A stretch of 64,000 nt of DNA from CALDTK01 sp965215215 (GCA_965215215.1 OZ244043.1:1488001-1552000), one strand, 5' to 3'. Positions 17,226-26,159 are shown, counted from the first letter of the stretch. Numbers and translations are program-made. Notes: generated from the sequence alone by a model not told the origin.

Positions 17226-18710
17226 GCAACGGGGTAGCGTGAAGTGGAATTTGGAACCGACCCCCGGCTCGGAATCGAGCCAAACCGTACCCCCGTAGCC
17301 GGCTACCACGCGCGAGCAGAACGCGAGACCGATGCCCGATCCCTCGTACTCTTCGGTCCGGTGCACGCGCTCGAACATATCGAAGATGCTGGCCTGGTAC
17401 TCCGGCGCGATCCCGATTCCGTTGTCGCAAACCGAGAAGATCCAATCGCCGGACACCGGGTCGCGTTCGGCGTCTACGCGGACCCGCGGTACCGCCGCCC
17501 GGTTGTACTTGAGGCCGTTGGCGATCAAGTTCTGAAAAACCTGCGTGAGCAGCGATTCGTCTGCCACTACGGCGGGTAATTCACCCGCGCTCACCTCCGC
17601 GCCCCGCAGTTCGATGGGGTGCTGCAGGTTTTCGATCGCGTAGCCGACGACGGTGGCGAGGTCGAACGTGGTGGCTTCCCGCGCCGAGATACCGGCCTTG
17701 GCGTACTCGAGCAGTCCATCGACGAGGTCGATGGCGCGGCGCGAGTTGGAGAGGATGAACTCCAGGTACTCCCCGCCTTCCTGGTCGAGCGTGGCTCGGT
17801 GGCGCTTGGCCAGCAGTTGGGAGAAGGCGGCGATGCCTCGCAGTGGCGAGCGTAGGTCGTGGGAGGCGATGCTGGCGAAGTCGCGCAGATCGCGGTTGGA
17901 GCGCTCCAGCTCGGCGGCGTTCGCGCGGAGGGCCCTCTCCTTTCCGGCGAGCTCCTCGCTGAGTCGGTGGGTTTCGAGGAAGGCCTCGGCCATGGCCTCG
18001 CGGGTGTGGCGCTCGCGCTTGAGGTTGGCGCGCAAGTACTGGAGCAGCACGCCCATGAGCAGGCAGAGCACGGCGAGACCGATGAAGAGGTCGGTCAACG
18101 CCCCCGCCCGGCTGCGGGAGATGAAGGTGTCGAACTTCTCGTCGACCTGTACGGCGGCGATCACTCTACCGCGGCGATCGCGCAGCGGGGCTACGCCCGA
18201 AAGCCAGGTCCCGAATTCGTCCCGGTGTTCGCCCAGTGCTCCCCCCTCACTGTAGGTCCGGAGTGCCTCCGCGGGGAAAGTGGTGAAAGAATGGCGGAAG
18301 TACGGCTTCCGGGCCGAGGTAACGGCAAACTGAAAGGTGGTGGTGGCGGAGTCGAGTACGTAGGTGTAAACGGGTGAGGTGAGTCCGGCGCGCTCGTGCA
18401 CGTCGGCGAGCACCTCGTGCAGCACGCGGTAGCGCTCGTCGTCGTCGTTGCCGGTGATGTCGTCTACCCGGCGGTGCAGTCGCATGATGCCCGCGTGCGC
18501 TTCGCCGTCGAGCTGGAGCGCCGCGAGCCGGGCGGTCGTTTCCAACCGCTCGAGCGTGAGGGCCTCCGCCTGCTCGATGCTATTGTGGTAGCCTTTGGCG
18601 ATAAGGCCACCGGCCAATAGGAGGAAGGCCACCGTAACCGCCGCGATCACGTGGCGCGCGGATTGATTTCCCCTGCGGAGGAGGTGTTGAATGTTGGCGG
18701 CCTGTTCCAC
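17193..18710 (-). CDS. Membrane sensor histidine kinase
   Basis: 505 residues. Transmembrane segments at about 20-40 and 186-208 flank a periplasmic sensing region of about 145 residues that ends in RRGRVIAAVQVDEKFDTF, a layout seen in Cache/CHASE-like sensors. A short coiled segment (LSEELAGKERALRANAAELERS) leads to the HisKA domain with the phospho-acceptor His in IASHDLRSPLRG. The ATPase domain shows the N box QNLIANGLKYNR, the G1 box CDNGIGIAP and G2 box GSGIGLAFC. No response regulator is adjacent. It converges on the M28 gene with a 33-bp overlap. Confidence 0.92.
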   Translation of the reverse strand: MEQAANIQHLLRRGNQSARHVIAAVTVAFLLLAGGLIAKGYHNSIEQAEALTLERLETTARLAALQLDGEAHAGIMRLHRRVDDITGNDDDERYRVLHEVLADVHERAGLTSPVYTYVLDSATTTFQFAVTSARKPYFRHSFTTFPAEALRTYSEGGALGEHRDEFGTWLSGVAPLRDRRGRVIAAVQVDEKFDTFISRSRAGALTDLFIGLAVLCLLMGVLLQYLRANLKRERHTREAMAEAFLETHRLSEELAGKERALRANAAELERSNRDLRDFASIASHDLRSPLRGIAAFSQLLAKRHRATLDQEGGEYLEFILSNSRRAIDLVDGLLEYAKAGISAREATTFDLATVVGYAIENLQHPIELRGAEVSAGELPAVVADESLLTQVFQNLIANGLKYNRAAVPRVRVDAERDPVSGDWIFSVCDNGIGIAPEYQASIFDMFERVHRTEEYEGSGIGLAFCSRVVAGYGGTVWLDSEPGVGSKFHFTLPRCLPTESVVAVG

Positions 18711-18757
18711 GTACGTACGTCGGTAGGCAAACCGTGGGCCAAAGGCTTAGCGCGCGA

Positions 18758-19798
18758 CTAAAATACCACCGCGTAGGTAACGAGGAGCTGCTCGGTTAGA
18801 CTGATGCGTTTCCCGAGGCGGGGCGTACCGTTGGCGTTGCGCTCGAAGCCGCCCACCTGGTCGTAATCGGTGATCTGGACGAGCACGTTGTCGTCGTAGA
18901 GCACGATGGTCTGCAGGCTGATCTTCAGGCCGGAAACGATCTCGTAGCCGATCTCGGTACGCCAGTCGATGTCGACGTTCTGCGGATCCCGGAGGTAGTT
19001 GCTGAACAGACCGACGGAGGTCTTTAGCAGCAACCGATCGTCGGCGAGGTAAGTGTTCTGGTAGTTGGCACGCAGGGAGGCCCCCAGCTGACTGAGTACG
19101 CGTTCGCCGTCGTTGTTCTCGTCGAGGTAGTCGTAGAGCGGGAGCGCGCGCAGCTCCTCGTCGGCGACGAAGATCGACTTGTAGCTCAGGGGGGAGAAGA
19201 GTGCATCGAAGTGCTCGTCGGGTCGGTAGGTAACTCCGGGGCTCAACGTAAACGTAGCGGAGCTGAGCAGCTCGGCGATCGGGAGCCCGCCGTTTGTCGA
19301 ATCCACGCTCTTGAGCAAATTGCGGCCACCGGCGTCCTGGAAGGTCTTGGTAATCTGGGTGAGGAACGTAGCCTCCGCGCCGTAGCCCCAGACGCCATCG
19401 TCGGTAAAAGCGTTGCCCACCAGCGAGCTGAGTCGCAGCTCGTCGATCGATTTTTGCCAGGGTACCCTAACGTTGCCTCCGCCGGGTAGGATACCCCCGC
19501 CGAGGCGCTGAACGGCGAGGTTGTAGGAAGCGGTGTTGTCCCAGTTGAGCTTACCGCGCTTGAATCGGGCGAACACCGCGAGGTTTGTCCCGACACCGAC
19601 TCGATTCTCCCCGGCGCCCACCCGCGGATTAAACTGAAGCAGCTGCCCGAGGTCGAGGCCCAGGCTGACACCGGAGACCCAACCCTCCGGCTGGACCTCC
19701 TCGGCCATTTCCGTTGGGTCTTCGCCCTGGGCGAAGAGTCGTGGGGCGAGAAAAAGTACGCACAGAAGGCAGAAGAGGGGGCAGGTACGGCTGTTCAT
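18758..19798 (-). CDS. DUF3078 outer-membrane-type protein
   Basis: 346 residues with a signal peptide (MNSRTCPLFCLLCVLFLAPR, cleavage near LFAQG). The mature part alternates aromatic and hydrophobic residues with short turns (LNWDNTASYNLAVQRLGG, GVTYRPDEHFDALFSPLSYK, DWRTEIGYEIVSGL), suggesting a beta-barrel, and it ends in a hydrophobic strand (TEQLLVTYAVVF) with a terminal Phe as in outer-membrane proteins. The pattern matches the Bacteroidota family DUF3078, of unknown function. Confidence 0.8.
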   Translation of the reverse strand: MNSRTCPLFCLLCVLFLAPRLFAQGEDPTEMAEEVQPEGWVSGVSLGLDLGQLLQFNPRVGAGENRVGVGTNLAVFARFKRGKLNWDNTASYNLAVQRLGGGILPGGGNVRVPWQKSIDELRLSSLVGNAFTDDGVWGYGAEATFLTQITKTFQDAGGRNLLKSVDSTNGGLPIAELLSSATFTLSPGVTYRPDEHFDALFSPLSYKSIFVADEELRALPLYDYLDENNDGERVLSQLGASLRANYQNTYLADDRLLLKTSVGLFSNYLRDPQNVDIDWRTEIGYEIVSGLKISLQTIVLYDDNVLVQITDYDQVGGFERNANGTPRLGKRISLTEQLLVTYAVVF

Positions 19799-19879
19799 AG
19801 GGCGGATCGAGTTCCGACAAACATACCCTATTCTAGGTATGTCAACTTGCCCTTCCTACGCGACTGTCCGCTCTTGGGT

Positions 19880-20716
19880 TCACGGTTTTACGTCGCTCAG
19901 TAGCGGGTCGGCGTAAGCCCCCCTTTTGGTAACGGTCACCGTTTCGGTTTGCAGCTTGCTTAGGGGTACGATAACCAGCTGATCGTCCCGTTCGAGCGTG
20001 AAGCTAGCACGGTCTATCGACCGTATCAGGCCTTCGTCCTCGCCGATCCGGATCCGGTCACCGACGTTCACCTTGCCCCGGTTGTAAAATTGCGCCAGGA
20101 AGCCGCCCATCAGCGGCCGTGCGGCCAACCCGTAGGCGAGGGCGAAGGCGAGCGCCAAGCCGGCCACCAGGATGCTCAGGTTCGCTACGATGAACTCCGT
20201 TTCGAGTTGAGCCTGCGCGAGTGCCGTGATCGCGATCGCGATAAAGACGAACCAGAACACGATCGAGCCGATCATACCGGCCGCGGGTATGGCGAGCGAA
20301 CGACAGGTAACGGCGGTAATGTTTCGGAGCGCATCGGCGAGGATCGCCCCGATGACCAGGATTACGATCGCCGCGAGCAGATTGGGGACGTATTCGATGG
20401 CCGAGCCCACGAGGGAGCTCACCTCCTCCATCCCGAGTACGTCCGTGGCCGCGACGAGGATGACGAGCATCAGGAAGTAGTAGATCAGTTGCGCGAGGAT
20501 CGTCGACAGGGAGATCTCGATCTCGGAGCGCTGCACGACGTCGATGCGCTGTAGGCGGGCGCCGAGTCGATCGAGTCCCACCGCGGCGAGTAGGCGCTTT
20601 AGGATGGTGGTGATGATGCGCGATACGATGTAACCGACCACGACGATGAGGATCGCCCCGAGGATATTTGGGACGAATCGGATAAATTGGTCGAGCAGCT
20701 TGGTGAGAGCCTCCAT
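19880..20716 (-). CDS. MscS-type small-conductance mechanosensitive channel
   Basis: 278 residues from the ATG at 20716 (MEALTKLLDQFIRFVPNIL). Five hydrophobic segments are visible; the last (AGLALAFALAYGLAARPLMG) is the pore-lining-type helix rich in Ala and Gly. A short beta domain follows (VGDRIRIGEDEGLIRSID, then VIVPLSKLQTE), as in the compact TM_helix/MscS-like proteins of the phylum. It would release solutes on osmotic downshock. Longer in-frame starts to 20812 lack conservation. It lies 10 bp downstream of the small basic protein and may share the sigma-factor transcript. Confidence 0.88.
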   Translation of the reverse strand: MEALTKLLDQFIRFVPNILGAILIVVVGYIVSRIITTILKRLLAAVGLDRLGARLQRIDVVQRSEIEISLSTILAQLIYYFLMLVILVAATDVLGMEEVSSLVGSAIEYVPNLLAAIVILVIGAILADALRNITAVTCRSLAIPAAGMIGSIVFWFVFIAIAITALAQAQLETEFIVANLSILVAGLALAFALAYGLAARPLMGGFLAQFYNRGKVNVGDRIRIGEDEGLIRSIDRASFTLERDDQLVIVPLSKLQTETVTVTKRGAYADPLLSDVKP

Positions 20717-20726
20717 ACGAGAGTGG

Positions 20727-20990
20727 TTAAGCAGAGGGGGGAGTATCGGGATCGTCGGAGACCTCGACCGGGGCGCGGTCGCGATCTTGCTGTAGCGCCA
20801 CTTTCCCGGCACCGACGAGTGCGGAGAAAAACAATTCCGCGATCGAGGCGACTAACTCGTTGCGGCGTAAGGCACTCCGTACGGGCGCGAAGTTGGATTT
20901 GAACCGGGATTCGTACTTGCGCCGGAGTTGTTTCCAACCGGCCCGTTTCGGTCGACCCGGCCCCTGCGGATCTGCGTTGAGCTCGCTCAA
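20727..20990 (-). CDS. Small basic protein coupled to the sigma factor gene
   Basis: About 87 residues. The probable start is the TTG at 20990, which overlaps the stop of the sigma factor gene as TTGA. The N-terminal half is strongly basic (GRPKRAGWKQLRRKYESRF, KSNFAPVRSALRRNE); a hydrophobic patch (LVASIAELFFSALVG) follows, and the tail is acidic. No family is recognised. Position suggests a regulator or partner of the sigma factor, but the protein does not resemble a zinc-type anti-sigma factor and the patch is short for a membrane anchor. Confidence 0.5.
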   Translation of the reverse strand: MSELNADPQGPGRPKRAGWKQLRRKYESRFKSNFAPVRSALRRNELVASIAELFFSALVGAGKVALQQDRDRAPVEVSDDPDTPPSA

Positions 20991-21595
20991 GGCGTGGTGA
21001 GTTCTCTGTGGGTAGCCCACTGCCTGTAAAATCGGTAGGCCCGTTCGCGGGCTCGCTTCAGCCTCATAGTGGCGCTTCCTTTGAGGCCCAGGGAGGTGCC
21101 GATATCTTGTACACTCAATTCGTCCATGTATTTTAGTACGAGTACCGCCCGGTCCAATTCCGAGAGCTCGCCGAGGATGTATTCGATCGCTTCCGGACTC
21201 TGCTGTTCGAGCCAGTCGTCTGCGGGGGGCGGGGCCTGAATCACGTCGTCCTCGCGGAAGGCGGTCGTTTTGCCGGATTGCCGCTGCCGCCTGCGGAGAC
21301 GGTCTATGCAGTGGTTCGTAGATATCGAGAACAACCAAGTTCCGAACTTCGCTTTGCCCTCGAAATTCCCGATACGTAGGAGTACACGCTCGAAAATATC
21401 CTGCACCGCATCCTGCGCTTCGGCGTCGTCCTGCAGCATAGACACGCACCTGGCGTACACGCGCGAACTGTACCTGCGGTAGAGCTCCGCGAAGTGACGC
21501 TCGTTGCGCGTCGTGATGTACAACACCGCGAGCTCGTCGTCCCCGACATCGGAGAAGGCTAAAGCTTGGAGAGCGAGTTGGAGGGAGAGAAGCAT
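20987..21595 (-). CDS. ECF-like (sigma-70 family) RNA polymerase sigma factor
   Basis: 202 residues. Region 2 is clear: RHFAELYRRYSSRVYARCVS, then DAVQDIFERVLLRIGNFEG and the KFGTWLFSISTNHCIDRLRRR promoter-recognition helix. Region 4 has LSELDRAVLVLKYMDELSVQDIG and the HTH LGLKGSATMRLKRARERA. A linker of about 40 residues separates them. No typical anti-sigma gene is adjacent; a small basic protein is translationally coupled downstream. Upstream is a strong minus-strand terminator hairpin, so expression may be attenuated. Confidence 0.93.
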   Translation of the reverse strand: MLLSLQLALQALAFSDVGDDELAVLYITTRNERHFAELYRRYSSRVYARCVSMLQDDAEAQDAVQDIFERVLLRIGNFEGKAKFGTWLFSISTNHCIDRLRRRQRQSGKTTAFREDDVIQAPPPADDWLEQQSPEAIEYILGELSELDRAVLVLKYMDELSVQDIGTSLGLKGSATMRLKRARERAYRFYRQWATHRELTTP

Positions 21596-21640
21596 CGGTC
21601 CGCCCCGAAGTTAACACATGCGGATTTAGCTCGAACCAAA

Positions 21641-21678
21641 CAAAAAAAAGAGGTAGCTCGTCATAGACAAGCTACCTC
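21641..21678 (-). terminator. Intrinsic terminator upstream of the sigma factor gene
   Basis: A 9-bp perfect stem, GAGGTAGCT / AGCTACCTC, with an 11-nt loop, followed on the minus strand by eight T residues. It is placed 46 bp before the sigma factor start, where nothing on the minus strand further right needs terminating. It may end a short leader RNA. Confidence 0.75.
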
Positions 21679-21752
21679 AGCCCTAACCAAATAAAACCAA
21701 ATTATTCTTCGCTGTAGACGCAAAAGGCCTACGATCTATCGTTGTAGCACGA

Positions 21753-21760
21753 CAAATGTA
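21753..21760 (-). promoter_or_regulatory. Candidate -7 element TAcaTTTG on the minus strand
   Basis: A perfect match to TAnnTTTG. A start about 6 bases downstream would give a leader of roughly 105 nt that runs into the terminator at 21641-21678. I do not see a convincing -33 TTG. Confidence 0.35.
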
Positions 21761-22019
21761 GCATAGCATTTGGGAGTTTTGGCCATTCACAGAGAAGACA
21801 CCCGCAAATTAGTCCTATTTAGCGTATATCATACACTAAGTCAAGAATTTTTCTCGCCTCACAGGCATGAGCATATCAAGAATTTGGCAATAATCCGTTT
21901 CCACCAATTTTACCCCCTGTATGGTGATACCGTTATTTTCGTACCACGACTAAGCATTTCTCGCTTTCGCGAAAACCCCGCGCCCGGGGCCAAGAACCGG
22001 TAACCCCTAGCTTAGCCGC
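21761..22019. other. AT-richer spacer before hpt
   Basis: No convincing gene; a 77-codon plus-strand frame (21770-22003) has no recognisable family or start context. One copy of the dispersed 13-bp word lies at 21963-21975, 44 bp before hpt. Confidence 0.5.
21963..21975 (-). repeat. Dispersed 13-bp word, copy 10 (TTTTCGCGAAAGC)
   Basis: Intergenic, 44 bp before hpt. Confidence 0.9.
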
Positions 22020-22556
22020 ATGCAGAAAGAGGTTGAGCTACACGGGCGGCGCTTTGGGCTCGACCTCCCCGCGGAGCGAATCCGAAAACGGATCTCCGCC
22101 ATCGCCGGGGAGTTGGCGAGAAACGTGAGCGATACCCCCGTCGTACTCGGCGTCCTGCGGGGGGCGGCCATCTTCCACAGCGACCTGATTCGCGCTTGTC
22201 CGTTCGAGCTGGAGGTGGGCTACCTCCGGACCCGGAGCTACGTGGGTATGGAGTCCAGCGGGCACGTCGAGCTCGACGTGCCCGACGACCCCGAATTGGC
22301 CGATCGTACCCTCGTGGTGGTGGAGGACATCGTAGATTCCGGTCGCACCCTCACCGCGCTCCTCGACGAGCTACGCCGCCGCGGGGCCAAACGGATCCTT
22401 ACCGTCGTGCTGCTCGACAAGCCGGCGGCCAGGCAGGTCGAGTTCCGGGCCGACATCGTGGGCTTCCGCGTACCGAACGACTTTTTGGTGGGATACGGTC
22501 TCGACTACGACGGGCTGGGGCGCAATCTCCCCTCCATTTACCGTTTGCTCTCCTGA
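22020..22556 (+). CDS. hpt: Hypoxanthine phosphoribosyltransferase
   Basis: 178 residues, the usual length. It converts hypoxanthine or guanine plus PRPP into IMP or GMP (purine salvage). The PRPP-binding signature is VVVEDIVDSGRTLTALL; the PPi-loop region is VLGVLRGAAIFHSDLIR; the purine-binding end is DIVGFRVPNDFLVGYGLDYDG, with GLDY placed as in other members. Its TGA overlaps the ATG of the inositol-phosphatase-like gene (TGATG), so the two are probably co-translated. Confidence 0.93.
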   Translation: MQKEVELHGRRFGLDLPAERIRKRISAIAGELARNVSDTPVVLGVLRGAAIFHSDLIRACPFELEVGYLRTRSYVGMESSGHVELDVPDDPELADRTLVVVEDIVDSGRTLTALLDELRRRGAKRILTVVLLDKPAARQVEFRADIVGFRVPNDFLVGYGLDYDGLGRNLPSIYRLLS

Positions 22557-23359
22557 TGGACCTTTCGCGACTCTCCCACGAGGTACTGGAGCTCACTACG
22601 GGGGTTTCCGCGTACCTGCGTAGCGAGTTTACGCGGGTGCACCACACCCGGGTCGAGCTCAAGTCACTCAATCAACTCGTAAGTCACGTAGATCGCGAGG
22701 CGGAGCGCCGCCTCGTCGAAGGGTTGCTCGCCATGCTTCCCGGAAGCGACCTCCTCGCCGAAGAGGGTACCGCGGGGGGCGTGCCCGGTGCGGATTGGCG
22801 GTGGGTGATCGATCCGCTCGACGGTACGACCAATTTCCTGCACGGTTTGCCCTGTTTCGCCGTGAGCATCGGCCTAGAGAACGCCGGGCAGGCGGTATTC
22901 GGCGTGGTCGAGGCCGTGATGCAACGCGAGACTTTCCACAGCTACCGCGGCGCGCCGCTCTACCTCAACGGCGCACCGCAGTCCCGCCTAGCCCCGGTGT
23001 CCCTACGTGAAAGCGTACTCGCTACGGGGTTTCCCTTTCACGATTTCTCCCAAGCGGAGGCCTACTTACGGCTCACCGACGAGCTGATGCGAAATACGCG
23101 CGGACTGCGCCGTTGGGGCGCCGCGGCCGTTGACCTCGCCTACGTGGCCTGCGGGCGCTTTCAAGGCTTCTACGAATACGCGTTGCAACCTTGGGATTTG
23201 GCCGCGGGCGCCTTCCTGATTCAGCAAGCGGGCGGGGAGGTCTCGGATTTCGCGGGCGGCAATTCGTACCGCGACGGCAGCACCTTGGTCGCGGGGGCGC
23301 CGGAGCTGCACGCGGAGCTGCTCGAGCGCGTGCGTTCGGCAGGCCTGAGGCCGGGTTAA
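22556..23359 (+). CDS. Inositol-monophosphatase family phosphatase
   Basis: 267 residues. Metal-binding motifs of the Mg-dependent FIG superfamily are present: LLAEEGTAGG (first Glu, of the EE type), VIDPLDGTTNFLHGLP (the DPLDGT signature) and the late YALQPWDLAAGAFLIQQAGG (WDxAAG). It may act on myo-inositol-1-phosphate, 3'-phosphoadenosine phosphate or a related sugar phosphate; sequence alone does not decide. It overlaps hpt by one base at the start. Confidence 0.9.
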   Translation: MDLSRLSHEVLELTTGVSAYLRSEFTRVHHTRVELKSLNQLVSHVDREAERRLVEGLLAMLPGSDLLAEEGTAGGVPGADWRWVIDPLDGTTNFLHGLPCFAVSIGLENAGQAVFGVVEAVMQRETFHSYRGAPLYLNGAPQSRLAPVSLRESVLATGFPFHDFSQAEAYLRLTDELMRNTRGLRRWGAAAVDLAYVACGRFQGFYEYALQPWDLAAGAFLIQQAGGEVSDFAGGNSYRDGSTLVAGAPELHAELLERVRSAGLRPG

Positions 23360-23423
23360 CGCGAGCCGGTCGGCGAGGGGGGTGCGTTCGTAGAATCGAG
23401 ACCGCACGCGCCGTGCGCCCGTC

Positions 23424-23431
23424 TACCTTTC
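23424..23431 (+). promoter_or_regulatory. Candidate -7 element TAccTTTC
   Basis: Lies 16 bp before the permease ATG. It resembles TAnnTTTG with G shifted by one base, and sits in the same position as similar elements ahead of dnaX, gltX and thrA. Confidence 0.3.
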
Positions 23432-23447
23432 GCCGGTCAACCGCGCT

Positions 23448-24683
23448 ATGGGATTCGAAAACGTCCGTCAGGCTCTCTCCGCACTCCGCGCCAACTGGCT
23501 GCGCAGTTTGCTCACGCTCATGATCGTGGCCTTCGGCATCATGGCGGTGGTCGGTATCCTGACCGCGATCGATACCACCATTTACACCCTGGCGGATAAC
23601 TTCTCGAGCCTCGGCGCCAACAGCCTGAGCATCCGTCCGGCCGCCGAGCAGCTCAGGGGGCGGCGCGAGGGTAGGCAATCGACCGTTTCGGATCCGATCA
23701 GCTACGATGAGGCGCTCGAGTTCAAGGAGGGGTTCTCCGAACGGGCCACCGTGGCTATCGACATGCGTGCCTCGGGCAGCGCCGTAATCAAGATCGGTCA
23801 GGCGGAGACCAACCCCACCACCACGCTCCAGGGCATAGACGAGAATTACATGCGGGTCAAAAGTTACGACTTCGCCGCCGGCAGGGGGCTTTCGGCTCAG
23901 GAGGCCAAGCGCGGCGCCAACGTCGTGATCCTCGGCAGCGACCTCGTCGAGAAACTCTTCGACGGCAACGCCGAGCGCGCGCTCGGCAAGGTGGTCACGG
24001 CGGGCCCGCTGCGCCTCGAGGTCATCGGCGTGCTCGCCAGCAAAGGTTCGAGCTTGGGGGGTGGAGCCGATAAGCAAGCGCTCATCCCCCTCCAGACCGC
24101 ACGCCGGACCTACGGCAGTTCGCTCACCTCCTACGGCATCACCGCGTCCCTCCCGGTCCGATCGAGCCTGGAGAGCGGTACCTCCGAAGCCATCGGAACC
24201 ATGCGTATCGCCCGCCGACTCCGCGCTAAGCAGGACAACGACTTCGAGGTCGTAACCAGCGACAACCTCCTCGAGACCCTCGAGGAGAACACCTTCAAGC
24301 TGCAGGCCGGCGCGATCGCCATCGGCATCGTGACGCTCTTCGGGGCGGCTATCGGCCTGATGAACATCATGCTCGTCAGCGTTACGGAACGCACGCGCGA
24401 GATCGGTATCGCCAAGGCGCTCGGAGCGTCCCGCTCGAGCATCCTGGTGCAGTTCCTCACCGAGGCCGTCGTGATCACGCAGCTCGGGGGCATCGTCGGC
24501 ATCGTGCTCGGCATCGCGGTGGGCAACGTGGTGACCTTCTTCCTCGGTGGCGAATTTCTCGTCCCCTGGGGTTGGATCGTCCTCAGCGTCGTTATTTGCG
24601 TCATCACCGGATTGTTTAGCGGAATTTACCCGGCGTACAAAGCTTCCCGCCTCGACCCCATCGAGTCGCTCCGCTACGAGTAG
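23448..24683 (+). CDS. MacB/FtsX-type ABC transporter permease
   Basis: 411 residues. One N-terminal transmembrane helix (SLLTLMIVAFGIMAVVGILT), a large periplasmic MacB-like domain (about residues 45-280, with DFAAGRGLSAQEAKRGANVV and the VVILGSDLVEKLF segment), then three C-terminal helices including the FtsX signature GIAKALGASRSSILVQFLTEA and GIYPAYKASRLDPIESLRYE. The partner ATPase is not in this window, so it must come from elsewhere. Substrate (lipoprotein, peptide or drug) is unknown. Confidence 0.9.
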   Translation: MGFENVRQALSALRANWLRSLLTLMIVAFGIMAVVGILTAIDTTIYTLADNFSSLGANSLSIRPAAEQLRGRREGRQSTVSDPISYDEALEFKEGFSERATVAIDMRASGSAVIKIGQAETNPTTTLQGIDENYMRVKSYDFAAGRGLSAQEAKRGANVVILGSDLVEKLFDGNAERALGKVVTAGPLRLEVIGVLASKGSSLGGGADKQALIPLQTARRTYGSSLTSYGITASLPVRSSLESGTSEAIGTMRIARRLRAKQDNDFEVVTSDNLLETLEENTFKLQAGAIAIGIVTLFGAAIGLMNIMLVSVTERTREIGIAKALGASRSSILVQFLTEAVVITQLGGIVGIVLGIAVGNVVTFFLGGEFLVPWGWIVLSVVICVITGLFSGIYPAYKASRLDPIESLRYE

Positions 24684-24701
24684 TCGCCCGCGCCACTGCC
24701 T

Positions 24702-26159
24702 ATGTCCCTAGCTCCGCGGGCGGGTCGCTCTTTCGCGGCCAATTTGGTCATCCTGCTCGGCGTCAATGCGCTCGTCAAGCCACTCTACCTGCTGGGCATC
24801 GACCGGGGCGTACAAAACGCGGTGGGTACGGAGGCCTACGGGCTGTACGCCACGCTCTTCGGCTTCACCTTCCTGTTCGGCGTGGTCTACGACCTCGGTT
24901 TACAGAACTACAACTCGGTCACCCTAAGCAAAGACCCGGCGCTGCTCGCCGAGCGGCTGCCGATCATGCTTTCGCTAAAACTCGTCATCTCCCTCGGGTA
25001 CGGAGCACTGGTTTTGGCGGCAGCCTACCTCGTGGGGTACCGGGGGCAGGCGCTCGTCCTGGCCGGGCTCGCGGCTTTGTTCCACGTGACACTCAGTACG
25101 TTCCAGTTGCTGCGCACCAACCTCGCGGCCCAGGAGCGCTACGCGTTTAACAGCGTGGTCAGCGTGGTCGACAAAGCGCTGCTGATCGTAGTGCTCGGTC
25201 CGATCCTGCTCTCGCAACTCGCACCGCGCTGGCTGACGGTGGCGTGGTTCTTCGCGCTCCAGATCGCCGCGCTGGCCGTTGCGATCGGCGTTACGGTAAC
25301 CGGGACGCGGCGCGAACGCGGCCAGCGCTGGTTCGCCTGGCGACCGGCGCAACAGGTCCGGTTGCTCCGTGCGGCACTCCCCTTCGGGCTCACGCTGTTC
25401 CTGACGACGGCGTTTACGCGCCTCGATATCTTCATGGTCGAGCGCATGGCGAGCCGCGGCGCCTTCGAGGCCGGCGTGTACGCGGCGAGCTACCGCCTGC
25501 TCGACGGCGTGAATATGGTCGGCTTTCTGTTCGCCACGCTCCTGCTCCCGATGCTTTCCAAGTTGGTCATCGCCGGCGAACCGGCGCGTGCCCTCCTCCG
25601 CCAGTCGGCGGGGTACATGGCGGCCCTCGGCGTCGGCGTAGCCGCCTACGCGAGTTTCTTCGGCCAGCCCCTCATGGAGGCGCTCTACGTGGAGGCCGAG
25701 CCGGGTTGGGGCGCCGTGCTGGCCGCGCTCATGTGGGCGGCGGTGGGGGTAGGGCTTACTTACGTATACGGGAGCTTCCTGCTCGCGCACCAGCGCGTAG
25801 CGCAGCTCAACGCGCTGTTCGGGGTGGCACTCGTGGTCAACGTCGGGCTCAACGCCTGGCTCATCCCCCGCTACGGGGCCCTCGGGGCGGCCCTCGCCAC
25901 GGTCGTAACCCAGCTCGGGGTAGCGGCGAGTGAGTTTTGGTGGAGCGAAGGCCTGGAGGGGGGCGGACTCGGGAAGTGGTGGCCGCTCCCCGCCTACATC
26001 CTGCTCTGCGTGGGGGGGGGCTGGGGGTTGCGTACGCTCGGCGTGGGGTGGCCGACCGGCCTACTGCTCGAGGGCGGGATCGCCCTCGCGGTCGGGATCG
26101 CCCTCGGTCTATTGCCCCGTTCGCTGGCCGAGCTGCGGCAACAAGAACGGGGGTCCTAG
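24702..26159 (+). CDS. Polysaccharide flippase (Wzx/MATE-like)
   Basis: 485 residues with about 12-14 hydrophobic segments and few charged loops. The opening LVILLGVNALVKPLYLLGID and the GLYATLFGFTFLFGVVYDLGLQNYN segment are typical of the polysaccharide biosynthesis/MOP exporter superfamily, which moves lipid-linked sugar units across the inner membrane. It starts 18 bp after the permease gene and precedes a chain-length protein and a polymerase/ligase-like gene. One 13-bp word at 24968-24980 encodes part of MLSLKLV. Confidence 0.88.
   Translation: MSLAPRAGRSFAANLVILLGVNALVKPLYLLGIDRGVQNAVGTEAYGLYATLFGFTFLFGVVYDLGLQNYNSVTLSKDPALLAERLPIMLSLKLVISLGYGALVLAAAYLVGYRGQALVLAGLAALFHVTLSTFQLLRTNLAAQERYAFNSVVSVVDKALLIVVLGPILLSQLAPRWLTVAWFFALQIAALAVAIGVTVTGTRRERGQRWFAWRPAQQVRLLRAALPFGLTLFLTTAFTRLDIFMVERMASRGAFEAGVYAASYRLLDGVNMVGFLFATLLLPMLSKLVIAGEPARALLRQSAGYMAALGVGVAAYASFFGQPLMEALYVEAEPGWGAVLAALMWAAVGVGLTYVYGSFLLAHQRVAQLNALFGVALVVNVGLNAWLIPRYGALGAALATVVTQLGVAASEFWWSEGLEGGGLGKWWPLPAYILLCVGGGWGLRTLGVGWPTGLLLEGGIALAVGIALGLLPRSLAELRQQERGS
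24968..24980 (-). repeat. Dispersed 13-bp word, copy 11 (TTTTAGCGAAAGC)
   Basis: Antisense in the flippase gene; the coding strand reads MLSLKL. Confidence 0.9.

Noticed and set aside
21770..22003. 77-codon plus-strand frame before hpt
   Set aside because: No family, atypical codon use, and it contains the dispersed 13-bp word; more likely promoter and leader DNA.
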